DNA of 35,516 nucleotides from positions 13,125-48,640 of the forward strand of contig PCSF01000212.1 of NCBI GenBank assembly GCA_002771315.1. The letters run 5' to 3'. This DNA is from Desulfobacterales bacterium CG23_combo_of_CG06-09_8_20_14_all_52_9 (GTDB lineage: Bacteria; Desulfobacterota; Desulfobacteria; Desulfobacterales; UBA2156). This document shows positions 23,159 to 32,222 of this stretch, in pieces (the first letter of the stretch is position 1; every line of letters begins with the position of its first letter). Under the pieces are notes generated by a model. It was given only the letters and a program-made list of their open reading frames with translations. It did not search any database and was not told where the DNA came from. The translations under genes and the position numbers were made by a program.

Positions 23159-24579
23159 CCGGGATCCCCGGTAACTTCATTCCCGAAAAGGTGAAGACCA
23201 TCCACCTCATCGCTGCCTGCGGAACCGCCATGGGTGCTCTGGCCTGTCTTCTCAAGGAAATGGGCTTTACAGTCACCGGATCGGATCAAAATGTCTACCC
23301 GCCAATGAGCACTTTTTTAATGGAAAAAGGGATAACGCTTCAGGCGGGTTTTTCAGCCGATCATCTGTCCTACAAACCTGATCTGGTAGTGGTGGGAAAC
23401 GCCGTGACCCGTTCCAACCCGGAGGCATTAGCCCTTAAGGATTTGGGAATCCCTTTTTGCTCCATGCCCCAGGCGGTGAATCGGTTCCTAGTTGCAGGAA
23501 AAAAAGCGATCCTTGTCACCGGAACCCACGGGAAAACCACTACTGCATCACTGATGACCCATGTCCTTTTCGAAGCCGGCTGCGATCCGTCATTTCTCAT
23601 CGGCGGAATCCTGATAAATTTCGGGAGCAATTATAGGCTTGGAAAAGGGGATTTCGTGGTCCTCGAAGGAGATGAATACGATACCGCCTACTTCGACAAG
23701 GGTCCAAAATTTCTCCATTATGACGCCCATGCGGCGATTCTGACCAGCATCGAATTCGATCATGCGGACATCTTCGCGGATTTTAGCCACGTGCAAAAGG
23801 CCTTTTCCGATCTGGTCTCACGGCTTTCCCCCCAAGCGCTTCTCGTGGCCTGTGCGGAAGATCCCGAAGCCATGAAGCTGGCCACTTCCCGAAAGGGGCC
23901 CATCCTGACCTACGGCCGGAAGCGGGGGGCCGATTGGAGACTTGGAAAAGTGGCCCTCGAAGGCGTGAAGACTTTTTTCGAACCTTTGAAAAACGGAGAT
24001 CCCCTGGGACTTTGGGAAACCCCCCTTGTAGGAGAGCACAACCTGCTCAACACTCTTTCCGTCCTTGCGGCTTCGGATCACCTCGGAATTCCGATGGATA
24101 CCATTAGAAATACGCTTTGCACATTCAAGGGAGTAAAAAGGCGCCAGGAGATACGAGGTTTCAGGAGGGGAATCTGCATTATGGACGACTTCGCCCATCA
24201 TCCCACGGCGGTCCGGGAAACCATCGCCGCCGTGAAGGGGCGTTTCGGAAACGGCCGCCTCATCGCCGCCTTCGAGCCGCGCACCAACACGAGCATGCGA
24301 AACGTCTTTCAGGATGTGTACCCCGGCGCCTTTGATGCGGCGGACCTGATTTGTATCCGAAAGCCTGCTTTGCTGGAAAAGATCCCCGAGACGATACGCT
24401 TTTCATCCGAGAAACTGGTTTCGGACCTGATCGTACGGGGAAAAGACGCTCATTACTTTAAGGACACCGAAGGCATCATCGACTTTCTATCTGAAACCGC
24501 AGCGTCGGGAGATCTCGTGCTGATCATGTCCAACGGCGGATTTGACAATATCCACGAGCGGCTCCTGGCTCGACTGTGA
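23155..24579 (+). CDS. mpl: UDP-N-acetylmuramate:L-alanyl-gamma-D-glutamyl-meso-diaminopimelate ligase
   Basis: Mpl recycles cell-wall tripeptide by joining it to UDP-MurNAc. The 474-residue Mur ligase has the N-terminal UDP-binding part (IHLIAACGTAMGALACLLKEMGFTVTGSD), the ATP loop VTGTHGKTTTA (residues 121-131), FVVLEGDEYDTAYFDKGPKF (diagnostic of Mpl rather than MurC), SIEFDHADIF and IMDDFAHHPTAVRETI in the C-terminal domain. Length fits the E. coli enzyme (457). The start overlaps the thioesterase stop. It converges on the second PrkA gene, with only 21 bp between stops and no visible terminator. Confidence 0.95.
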   Translation: MTGIPGNFIPEKVKTIHLIAACGTAMGALACLLKEMGFTVTGSDQNVYPPMSTFLMEKGITLQAGFSADHLSYKPDLVVVGNAVTRSNPEALALKDLGIPFCSMPQAVNRFLVAGKKAILVTGTHGKTTTASLMTHVLFEAGCDPSFLIGGILINFGSNYRLGKGDFVVLEGDEYDTAYFDKGPKFLHYDAHAAILTSIEFDHADIFADFSHVQKAFSDLVSRLSPQALLVACAEDPEAMKLATSRKGPILTYGRKRGADWRLGKVALEGVKTFFEPLKNGDPLGLWETPLVGEHNLLNTLSVLAASDHLGIPMDTIRNTLCTFKGVKRRQEIRGFRRGICIMDDFAHHPTAVRETIAAVKGRFGNGRLIAAFEPRTNTSMRNVFQDVYPGAFDAADLICIRKPALLEKIPETIRFSSEKLVSDLIVRGKDAHYFKDTEGIIDFLSETAASGDLVLIMSNGGFDNIHERLLARL

Positions 24580-24600
24580 GGGTTTAAATGGGCGGGAAGT

Positions 24601-26919
24601 TCATTCTTCAGAAAATTTTCTGGCCAAGTCGTTGTCGATGACGTAAATACAGATCTCCTTGGCCCCCAGATCCGCATACCGGAATCGTTGGATGAGGTTA
24701 TTTATCATGAAGGTGACGTCTTCCCGGATCTTGCGGTCGTATGTTTTAAAGCTCTCCTCCCCGTATTCCTTGACGGCCCGGCGGAAGTTTTCATTTTTTA
24801 AAAAAGGCTCCAGGACCTTTTTTTTGAGGTTAAAAACGTATCGCTCATGCAGGGTTTCATAAAGCCCGGTCTGGTTGATGGGTTTCCCCTCCACTATGAT
24901 TTCCTGGGTCAGCGTGTTTGATGTGTATTCCTTTTGCGTATCCTTTCGAAATGCGACCCGTTTTTGAAACTCCAATATGCCGCCTAACAGACGGTTTTCG
25001 ATGCCGCTTAAAAACTCTTCCGTGATCTCTAGTGCATCATTTGTGTAGGTACACCTTTCTTTAGCGCCGATCTCAAAGTTGAGGGCAAACAGATAATTCT
25101 GAATTTCCCTGGAGATCTGCTCTTCATTGTAATAATAGAGTGATTCTTTGACCTCCTGCAAAATCATGTAGTCGTACATGTCGCGCAAGGATTCTAAAAA
25201 TCCCTCGGGGATGGCTTCGGGTTCCTCTTTCAAGATCTTGACAAAAAAATTGCACACCATGGACATATTGATCAACCGGCCTTCTTTGGCATGGATGGAA
25301 TAAAACTTGTTAAACAATCGAATGGAATCCCGTCCGGAAAAACCTTTCTCCCCTTCCTTGTCCGCTTCGGATAAAATTTTCCTGCGGCGTTTTGCCGTCA
25401 ACTGCTTCCGGTGCTCCTCGGAAAGCCAATCCGGGATATGTCCCGTATAAAGCTCTATCTTGAGCAGGTGCAGGTTCTTGTCGCAATAGCGTCGGTACGG
25501 CTCCGGATCCCCGATCCACTCAAGCAAAGCATCGGAACGGGTATTGAGACGGCTTGCGATGATGGCGCGGGCGAAATTGTGCAAAACTCTGGGCAGGAAG
25601 CTTTCGCCGATCTGCTTGCCGAAAATGGAACGATAGATCTCCACCTCCGTCCTCAGGTCCATCACATACGGAATGCGAATGTACTCGATACGGTCAGAGA
25701 AGGAGGGGATATCGGTGATATTTTTTTTGTCCTCAGGGTTCATGACGACCATGAAGAGAGAGTTGACGCTTTCCTCCAAGTCCTCCACCTTGTGAACCCC
25801 CTCGCTTACGATATTGTGCAGTTCGATGAGCCGTTCCACGTTGTGGGATTTGATGTCCATCAAGGCATAAATGCCGTTGTTGGTCTTGGCATACCGTGAG
25901 AACAGATATTTGACCTGATTACTGTCTTTGAAGAGGCTGTTGATCCTTTTTTGGAGCATCGGATTTCCCATGACCTCTTGCCGTATGGGTTTGTCCCCGG
26001 GATTGTAAACGCTGATTCCCTGACCCAGGCGCCGATTGAATCGGTATGGCCGCGCCCTGATGAGCTCAAAAACCGCCATGGGGCTTTTCAATTTCTCCAG
26101 CAACGCCTCATATAAGGTGCTGCAGATGGTGCATGGTTTGCCTTTGAAGACCCACTCATACTCTTTTTCCGTGGAGAGCTTCCATTTGAATTCGTTATTC
26201 TTAAATAAATCATCCAGAAAAGACCTGCGAAGTTCCTTGGGGATGATGAGAATGGGATTGTCGTGGCTGGGGCAGGGAATCTCGAAGGCGTCATCTTCGG
26301 CGAGCGCCCCCCTCCATTCTCTCTCTTCAGGTTCGGCCTCTAATCCATCCGGGCCGGTTTCGGTTTCTGCATTTGATCGCTCCAACAGCCGGGATAGTCT
26401 TTCCATCAGGGGGTTGGATTCCATGTCTGCCGATTGCCCCAGTATCCCCCGATCGATCCGCCATAGGATCTCATAGCCTATGCCCGCTTCGGTGTTGGTA
26501 TATTCCTCGAATTTTTTCAACAGATTGTTCAAGAAGGTGCTTTTACCGCAACCCGCAGGACCGTCGAAAATGTAGATCTTGTTCTGTTGAGCCCCTTGAC
26601 GCATGGCTTCTACATGTCTGATCCACCGGTAGGAAAAGAGTCGATCGGCAAAAAAGGGGCGATCCACGCCTTCTACAAAGAGTTTCCTGCAATCGTAATG
26701 CACATACCCGGCGGCTTCCGGATCATCCGGATACTCATTGACCCCCTCTTCGACATGCGTCATGACCATGTCGTAAAATACCTGAAAAATGTTACGGATG
26801 GCCTGACGGGGCCTTTCCGTTACTTCTTCAAGAAAAGCCTCGAAAGAAACAGGGGACCGATGCTCCAGGTCACTCAACTTCGTGTTCAGGTGCTTCAGTG
26901 CTTTTTCGACATCTTCCAT
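24601..26919 (-). CDS. PrkA-type serine protein kinase paralog (second copy)
   Basis: A 772-residue AAA+ P-loop protein of the PrkA family, the last gene of the four-gene cluster. It has a Walker A loop IYIFDGPAGCGKSTF (GPAGCGKS at residues 120-127), the PrkA-like segment IPCPSHDNPILIIPKELR, a NPMLQKRINSLFK stretch, YALMDIKSHNVERLIELHNIVSEG and a C-terminal helical domain. Differences from the first PrkA copy are marked: a low-complexity acidic insert near residues 185-215, a CTIC pair around residue 265, and about 85 additional residues. The ATG at 26919 has no clear ribosome site. Kinase activity is inferred from family membership only. Confidence 0.88.
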   Translation of the reverse strand: MEDVEKALKHLNTKLSDLEHRSPVSFEAFLEEVTERPRQAIRNIFQVFYDMVMTHVEEGVNEYPDDPEAAGYVHYDCRKLFVEGVDRPFFADRLFSYRWIRHVEAMRQGAQQNKIYIFDGPAGCGKSTFLNNLLKKFEEYTNTEAGIGYEILWRIDRGILGQSADMESNPLMERLSRLLERSNAETETGPDGLEAEPEEREWRGALAEDDAFEIPCPSHDNPILIIPKELRRSFLDDLFKNNEFKWKLSTEKEYEWVFKGKPCTICSTLYEALLEKLKSPMAVFELIRARPYRFNRRLGQGISVYNPGDKPIRQEVMGNPMLQKRINSLFKDSNQVKYLFSRYAKTNNGIYALMDIKSHNVERLIELHNIVSEGVHKVEDLEESVNSLFMVVMNPEDKKNITDIPSFSDRIEYIRIPYVMDLRTEVEIYRSIFGKQIGESFLPRVLHNFARAIIASRLNTRSDALLEWIGDPEPYRRYCDKNLHLLKIELYTGHIPDWLSEEHRKQLTAKRRRKILSEADKEGEKGFSGRDSIRLFNKFYSIHAKEGRLINMSMVCNFFVKILKEEPEAIPEGFLESLRDMYDYMILQEVKESLYYYNEEQISREIQNYLFALNFEIGAKERCTYTNDALEITEEFLSGIENRLLGGILEFQKRVAFRKDTQKEYTSNTLTQEIIVEGKPINQTGLYETLHERYVFNLKKKVLEPFLKNENFRRAVKEYGEESFKTYDRKIREDVTFMINNLIQRFRYADLGAKEICIYVIDNDLARKFSEE

Positions 26920-27011
26920 TGTTTATGTCAATCGGGCTGATTGGGTTGATTTCTTATCGCTTGCGGTGATCTCGTTTATCCTGTCGTCGGCTTCGTTCTT
27001 GAGTCGATTAA

Positions 27012-28661
27012 TCACAAAATCTCTTTGGTCAGTTTCCGGTCTTGCATGGTATAAATGACTCGCTGCCAATTCACCTCGGGTTTTACCCCAACTGCCGGTG
27101 CACTGCCGGGAGCCGAATCCAGGGCTGAAACTGCCGATGGCCCGACAGATGCGACCTCCGTGGTCTCGAGACTCACCGGTCCCCCCCATAGAAATTCGAC
27201 GCCGAGCATCGTATTGGGAATATATTCACTCACCAGCGGTTTCCCCTCGAATTGATGCACCAAATAGAGATGACCTTCTTTTGTCTTTTCCGGATCCACG
27301 GTAATGGCGGGTGGGTGATACAGAGAATCCTTCAGCATCTCCCGGTAATCGGCGGCTTTCTTACTTTTGATAAAATACTCCCAGACCATCTTCTTTTCGT
27401 TCAGACGCGTGCCGGCCACAAAGAGGTTGTTGTGCGTCATGAAGTCCTGGTCCACAAACGTATTGATGAACATGAAATCACAGAGGTTTTCGCGGATCCA
27501 TAAAAGCATGTCCTGCCCTTTCCGCGCTCCGGTGTCGAACGCCTCCCGTTGCCGGACGTTCGAAATCTGCTGAAATGCGTGGCTCAACTTTCCCTTATCG
27601 GCCAGATCCTTGATGTGATAAAATAACCGAAGACCCAGGGCATAGGGATTCAACCCCACCCGGGGCATGGCGGTGACCCCCGCGTTGACCCGAGCAAAAT
27701 CCACTTCGTGTCCCTTGATGCGGTCGTCCTGCATGAAGAGGATTTCATGCCAGAAGCTTGCCCATCCCTCATTCATGATCTTGGTCCGGATCTGGGGCGC
27801 AAAGAAAAGCGAGGTGTTCCTTACCACATTCATGACACTTTTCATCCAACGGTTTTCCTCTTTTTTCAAAAAGGCGGCGTTTTGCATCAAGTACTCGATG
27901 AGATCCATCCGTTGAACAGGTTTCATCTTAAGATGCTTTTCCAAGAAAGCCTCGAATTCCGGATGCTCCTTTTTCACCTCCACAAAAAAGGCTTCCTCTC
28001 CACGTGCGCCATACTGCTTTTGGAACGTGTTGTAGCGATCGACCTCCTTGATATAATCACTGATTCGGGTTTTTTTCACCGACTGGAGAAAGATGTCGAA
28101 GTAGTAATCGAGCATCTTACGACCACGCTCGGGTTCCGGGGAGTCGAGTCGTGCCAATTCCCCGAAGTATCCAACGAGATTATCGATGCCCCGGGTGAAT
28201 TCGATGATATAATCCACCCACCTCCCATTTTCTGCCCGGAGCTTGGCGATGACGCGCTTGTCGGAAAGCGCCCGGCCGAGAAAATCATAATCCCATGTGT
28301 TTCTGAAAAACGCGTTATTCTGGAAAAAATCAACATGCCCCAGAACATGATAAAAAATCATCACGTTGAGCCAATCCGGGTTGTTGTCGTTGTAAAAAGA
28401 AATGGGGGGACGCGTGTTGATCACCGTTTCATAGGGGTTCCCTGGGTACAACTCGTATCGCCCCTTTTCCCTGAGGACCTCCACATCGTGGACCCAGTAA
28501 TCATATAGAGTGGGGATCATCACCTTGGGGGAGAGCTCCAGAAGGTCCCGGTTGGTGACGATATATTCAAGGGTCTCGTCGGAGAAGGTCAGGCCAACTT
28601 CACGAGCCCGCTCCTTGCAGCCCTCCATGATCTTCTTGGCATGCAGACTGATGAGTTCCAT
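27012..28661 (-). CDS. SpoVR/YcgB family protein
   Basis: SpoVR-like proteins are of unknown biochemistry; in Bacillus one is needed for spore cortex formation, and in enterics YcgB is coexpressed with YeaGH under starvation. The 549-residue protein shows the family's conserved features: MIPTLYDYWVHDVEVLR, NDNNPDWLNVMIFYHVLGHVDFFQNN, MNEGWASFWHEILF and VGLNPYALGLRLFYHI. The final 50 residues before the last segment (ETTEVASVGPSAVSALDSAPGSAPAVG) are Ala/Ser/Pro-rich and low complexity, unlike the rest. The ATG at 28661 has an AAGGAAA site; the upstream open frame is unsupported. It begins 7 nt after the DUF444 stop. Confidence 0.92.
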   Translation of the reverse strand: MELISLHAKKIMEGCKERAREVGLTFSDETLEYIVTNRDLLELSPKVMIPTLYDYWVHDVEVLREKGRYELYPGNPYETVINTRPPISFYNDNNPDWLNVMIFYHVLGHVDFFQNNAFFRNTWDYDFLGRALSDKRVIAKLRAENGRWVDYIIEFTRGIDNLVGYFGELARLDSPEPERGRKMLDYYFDIFLQSVKKTRISDYIKEVDRYNTFQKQYGARGEEAFFVEVKKEHPEFEAFLEKHLKMKPVQRMDLIEYLMQNAAFLKKEENRWMKSVMNVVRNTSLFFAPQIRTKIMNEGWASFWHEILFMQDDRIKGHEVDFARVNAGVTAMPRVGLNPYALGLRLFYHIKDLADKGKLSHAFQQISNVRQREAFDTGARKGQDMLLWIRENLCDFMFINTFVDQDFMTHNNLFVAGTRLNEKKMVWEYFIKSKKAADYREMLKDSLYHPPAITVDPEKTKEGHLYLVHQFEGKPLVSEYIPNTMLGVEFLWGGPVSLETTEVASVGPSAVSALDSAPGSAPAVGVKPEVNWQRVIYTMQDRKLTKEIL

Positions 28662-28668
28662 GGTTTCC

Positions 28669-29967
28669 TTACGGAGAGATGAGTACCTTGATCCCTTCGA
28701 TGAGCCGCGATTCCTCCGCGCTTTCTTCCATGACATCCAGCCGAATCAGCTTGGGCTTTTCCTCCAGGAAATGAGATTGCTTGAGATATCTCTCCATTTC
28801 GGTGTTATGGGTGACGGAAGAAGCATGCTCGGTAATACAGATACCGACCCGATTGGTGTAGTTCAGAAGCGTCTTCAGCTCCGGAATCGTTTCCCTGCCG
28901 TCGGTGTCCCAATCGTCTCCGTCTGTTCCATGGAAAACGTAGATATTGTAATCGGCGGCGAGATTCTCCTTCTTGATGATCTCGTTGACGAGACGATAGG
29001 CTGACGCCACCTTGGTGCCGCCGGCCACCTGGGAATTGTAGTAAGTGTAAAAATCGTCTACTTCCTTGGCCTCGGTGTCGTGCAAGATGAAGCGGGATTC
29101 CACTTGCCTGGCATATTGATAGAGAAGCCAGCTGTAAATGAAGACATGCTGGGTCACCACCAGGTCGGTGGTCTTCCCGGCCATGGATCCGGAATAATCC
29201 CTTAGAAAAAATACCATGGCCTGGGACTCGAAGTCCTTTTCCGGAGACAGGATGCGATACACCAGGTCATCGGGAGAAATGAGAAATCGGGTGGGGTCTA
29301 TGTCTTCCCAATCCGGAATGTTCCCCAGTTCCTGGTTGGTGCGAAGGATCCGCCTCAAGGTTGCTTTTTTATCCAGCACCTGGCCGAAACCGCGATTCCG
29401 GTCCGTCAGATCATAAGTATACCGGGTCAGGGAGCGCTTTTTCCCCTTATCTTTAAGATTGGGAAGCTCGAATTTTTCGGTCAATATTTTTCCCAGGTCA
29501 TAGGCGCTCGATTCGATCTCGTGTTCGCCGCCTTCCCCTTCCCCGGGACCCGCTCCGGACGGTGTGCCGTTGCGAATCGGCTCTTCTCCGATAATGTCCC
29601 CTTCTTCTCCTTCGCCGGAACCGCCGGAGCCACCCTCTTGGCCAGGAGCCTGAATAGAGTGGTCGTGGATGAATTTTTCCTCGACGGTGGTAGGAACCAC
29701 GACGATCTTTCCCTTGTCGCCCTTACCGGGTTTCATGAGGCGCCCGATCCGGATCTTCCGTGGAAATCCGTCTTTCTCCCGCTGCTTGTCCCTTTCAAGA
29801 AGTTCCTCCAGGGATCGCATGCCTGTGGCGTGAGTGTATTGAGGCGCCTTCATGTCCTGAAGGACGCTCAAGTCATCATAGGCGTAAATATCTTCTTTTA
29901 TTTCCATGGCCTCATATTTCCGCAGGCCCCTGAACTCTCGACCCTTGATCCCGGTCTTAATTTTCAT
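28669..29967 (-). CDS. DUF444 / YeaH-type von Willebrand A domain protein
   Basis: The 432-residue protein belongs to the YeaH/YhbH family, which partners PrkA kinases. It has a basic N-terminal region, a Gly/Glu-rich flexible linker (about residues 109-150), and a C-terminal vWA domain with an intact MIDAS motif D257-Y-S-G-S261 (FFLRDYSGSMAG), later TDGDDWDTDGRETIPELK and VGICITEH. The ATG at 29967 overlaps the end of prkA1 by 11 bp and the AGGAGG stretch abuts it, an awkward spacing; the next in-frame Met (29907, MEIKEDIYAY) is an alternative. It follows prkA1 and precedes spoVR. Confidence 0.92.
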   Translation of the reverse strand: MKIKTGIKGREFRGLRKYEAMEIKEDIYAYDDLSVLQDMKAPQYTHATGMRSLEELLERDKQREKDGFPRKIRIGRLMKPGKGDKGKIVVVPTTVEEKFIHDHSIQAPGQEGGSGGSGEGEEGDIIGEEPIRNGTPSGAGPGEGEGGEHEIESSAYDLGKILTEKFELPNLKDKGKKRSLTRYTYDLTDRNRGFGQVLDKKATLRRILRTNQELGNIPDWEDIDPTRFLISPDDLVYRILSPEKDFESQAMVFFLRDYSGSMAGKTTDLVVTQHVFIYSWLLYQYARQVESRFILHDTEAKEVDDFYTYYNSQVAGGTKVASAYRLVNEIIKKENLAADYNIYVFHGTDGDDWDTDGRETIPELKTLLNYTNRVGICITEHASSVTHNTEMERYLKQSHFLEEKPKLIRLDVMEESAEESRLIEGIKVLISP

Positions 29968-32020
29968 CCTCCTGCGTGCAGAAGTATTCGATGGTCTTCT
30001 GGGCGCAGGTGGGACAGTATCCCAGTTTATCCCTCATGGTCGTGAGCATCCGGTCATAGAGTTTCTGGTTTTCCTCGTTGGTCCGATTGGCCAAAGCTCC
30101 GACGAGGCTTCCCGCACCGGCGATATCGGATTTGAGACGCACTTCCGTCACTGCCTTGACGAGCTCCAGATTGTCCATGAAATCGTAATTCGGATTGACG
30201 GAGATTTTTTGTCCGTAAATTTTTCGGATAGCAGTCCGGAAAGTCTCCCGCTGCTCCTCGGTTTGAAGTTCCAGGCGTTCTTCCACGCTCTTGATGAACC
30301 GCTCGTCGATCTTGATGGCCTTGAGTTCTCTGGTCTGCGGATCTTTGTACTTCCACATCTTGTCGGGCCCCAGATTTTCGGCATCGATCCCGATGATCAT
30401 GTTCACGTAGTTCATGACGTCTTTCTTGATGGCCATGGGTTCGTCCATATAGGCATTGAACATCTCCGTCATGATCTTTTCACGATAAAGCCCCTTGGCG
30501 ATCTTGAGATCTTCGAGGTACTTCCCCCGGTCGCTCTCTTCGGTGACATAATCCAAAACAATCCGATTCAGTGCTTTGAAGATATCGTAGGCGAACATGC
30601 ACTTGCCCTCGTTGGTCTCGGAGCTTTCGATGACCAACTGGATCGCTCTCCCCAGGTTCCGCTGTCCCAAGCCTTTCTGACCGAAACGCTTGGTGATATC
30701 CGGGTCCTGCCCCAGGGTATCGATCACTTCGGCTAAGGTCTTGATGCTCTTTTCCCCGGCCACTTCTCCGGCAGCCAGCTTCATCGTTTCCACCGGAGTC
30801 AGCTTCTCCGAGCGCGGCAGCCGGGTGAGGATCACAGCCACCGATGTGGCATAATTCAAATTCGGATCGAGGTGCAGCTTCTCCTTGGAAAAAGTGGTCT
30901 TGGTCTCACTTCCGATGGCGTACTGGGTAAGGATTTCCTGTAAGTGGTAGTCCGTGTTGTGGGCGACATAGCAGATCCGGCAGCGGTCCACGATGGGGGA
31001 TTCTTCTTTTTCCGCCAGAAACCGGTTGAATTCCGAATTGTTGCTGGTGGCCAGGATCAGGGTATCGATGGGCCACTTGTATCCGTCGATTTCAATCACC
31101 CGATTCTGAATCACCCCTAAATAAACCTGGATCAGATCCTTTTTATTTTTAAATACCTCGTCGCTGAAATGGATGCCGCCTCCGGCCACACGCGCCAATG
31201 CGCCCCTTCTGAGGTCGAAGCGGAAGGGGTTGTTGGTGTCCGTGATATGCAGCATGCGCTGGATCGACTCCTCACCCAGAAGATCCACGGATGATGAAGT
31301 GATCTTGTCTTTGGCGGGATATTTCCCGGTGATCGTGCCCAGGCTTTCGATGAGCGGCACCGGAACGATCTGAACAAAGCCGAGCATCTGATTGATTTTT
31401 CCATTGGAATAGGTCCGGATGTCATTCAAGATATACGCGGAGCATGCACCCAGGGGACGGTAATTTTCATACAGGATCTCGATTTCCCTTTCTGTAAACT
31501 CGGCCGTTTTGGCGAGGAATTCTTTGTTGGCCGATTCCTCCTCGAACAGGTTCATGGCCAAAATCATCGGATCTTCATAAGTCTGGGACTCGATGGCGGA
31601 TAGTTTCCCGTATCCACTGATTTGGTCCATGCCTTTAAACCGGAAGGTGTACTTGCGATTTTTTTCCTCGGAAAGAAAGCGCCGGTACAAGGCGCAGACG
31701 TACTCGATGAAATATGTCTTTCCGTTGCCCGGCTCCCCGACGAGCACAAAAGCCATCTCCTTGGAAGAGCCCCCTTCGGCCGCATCCTTGACGAAAGAAA
31801 CAAAACTGTTGATCTCGTCATACAGGCCGACGATGTGCCGTTTCCCGGATCGAAAGATCTTAAAATCATAGGTAGTCCTGCCGTTCACTACCACCTTCTC
31901 GATCTTGTCCTCCAGGATCATGCGTGAAACGCCCTGGAAAGCGTTCTCAAAGGATCGTTCCTGATTTTTAATCGCTTTCAGGTGCTCTACCAAGGGATTT
32001 TCCGTGTTGTTTTTGATCAT
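29957..32020 (-). CDS. PrkA-type serine protein kinase (YeaG-like)
   Basis: The first gene of the cluster encodes a 687-residue PrkA, a stress-related protein kinase in E. coli (YeaG, about 644 residues). It has the AAA+ Walker A loop FVLVGEPGNGKTYF (GEPGNGKT, residues 95-102), a GMDQISGYGKL segment, RRGALARVAGGGIHFSDEVFKNKK (the PrkA-specific region), ILATSNNSEFNRF, and the kinase-like C-terminal domain. The C-terminus carries a CPTC pair and one more cysteine (GYCPTCAQKTIEYFC), a possible metal site. The ATG is preceded by a GGGGGCG element. Its stop overlaps the start of DUF444. Confidence 0.94.
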   Translation of the reverse strand: MIKNNTENPLVEHLKAIKNQERSFENAFQGVSRMILEDKIEKVVVNGRTTYDFKIFRSGKRHIVGLYDEINSFVSFVKDAAEGGSSKEMAFVLVGEPGNGKTYFIEYVCALYRRFLSEEKNRKYTFRFKGMDQISGYGKLSAIESQTYEDPMILAMNLFEEESANKEFLAKTAEFTEREIEILYENYRPLGACSAYILNDIRTYSNGKINQMLGFVQIVPVPLIESLGTITGKYPAKDKITSSSVDLLGEESIQRMLHITDTNNPFRFDLRRGALARVAGGGIHFSDEVFKNKKDLIQVYLGVIQNRVIEIDGYKWPIDTLILATSNNSEFNRFLAEKEESPIVDRCRICYVAHNTDYHLQEILTQYAIGSETKTTFSKEKLHLDPNLNYATSVAVILTRLPRSEKLTPVETMKLAAGEVAGEKSIKTLAEVIDTLGQDPDITKRFGQKGLGQRNLGRAIQLVIESSETNEGKCMFAYDIFKALNRIVLDYVTEESDRGKYLEDLKIAKGLYREKIMTEMFNAYMDEPMAIKKDVMNYVNMIIGIDAENLGPDKMWKYKDPQTRELKAIKIDERFIKSVEERLELQTEEQRETFRTAIRKIYGQKISVNPNYDFMDNLELVKAVTEVRLKSDIAGAGSLVGALANRTNEENQKLYDRMLTTMRDKLGYCPTCAQKTIEYFCTQEDEN

Positions 32021-32092
32021 AGCGCCCCCGATGATGGTTGATGGGTTTAAAAAACGCGCCGGTGGAAAAAATGAAAAAGCGGAATAATTTTT

Positions 32093-32120
32093 CTTATATC
32101 ACTCAAAACGATAATGCAAT
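32093..32120 (-). promoter_or_regulatory. Candidate promoter of the PrkA cluster
   Basis: On the minus strand an extended -10 (TG-A-TATAAG; TATAAG at 32093-32098) is 17 bp from a weak -35 (TATTGC). No clear sigma-54 motif (TGGCAC-N5-TTGC) was found here, although this family is stress-regulated in enterics. Confidence 0.35.
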
Positions 32121-32178
32121 AAAAACCGGTTGAGCGGCCATTAGCTGCCATAAACGCTCCGGGCTTAGCACATATGCA

Positions 32179-32207
32179 TTGACAGGTCTATTGTTAACCG
32201 ATATAAA
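32179..32207 (+). promoter_or_regulatory. Promoter of birA-bioY-ecfA-ecfT
   Basis: A perfect TTGACA (32179-32184) is 17 bp from TATAAA (32202-32207). The expected transcription start (about 32213-32215) is only 6-8 nt from the birA ATG at 32221. Confidence 0.85.
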
Positions 32208-32222
32208 TGCTCAGGTTAACAT
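32191..32222. promoter_or_regulatory. BirA-type biotin operator
   Basis: The inverted halves TTGTTAACC (32191-32199) and GGTTAACAT (32214-32222) are 14 bp apart and match the BirA-box pattern known from other bacteria (TTGTAAACC, about 14-16 bp spacer, inverted half). It covers the -10 element and runs into the birA start codon, so biotinyl-AMP-loaded BirA would block its own promoter. Confidence 0.85.

Noticed and set aside
22576..23289. 237-codon minus-strand frame opposite the thioesterase
   Set aside because: Antisense shadow; the plus-strand hotdog reading has family motifs and a ribosome site.
27708..28508. 266-codon plus-strand frame opposite spoVR
   Set aside because: Antisense shadow; the SpoVR reading has conserved motifs throughout.
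29906..30736. 276-codon plus-strand frame opposite prkA1
   Set aside because: Antisense shadow of the PrkA C-terminal half.
32021..32178. Sigma-54 promoter for the PrkA cluster
   Set aside because: A TGGCAG occurs on the minus strand, but the GC partner at the right spacing (TTGC) does not follow.
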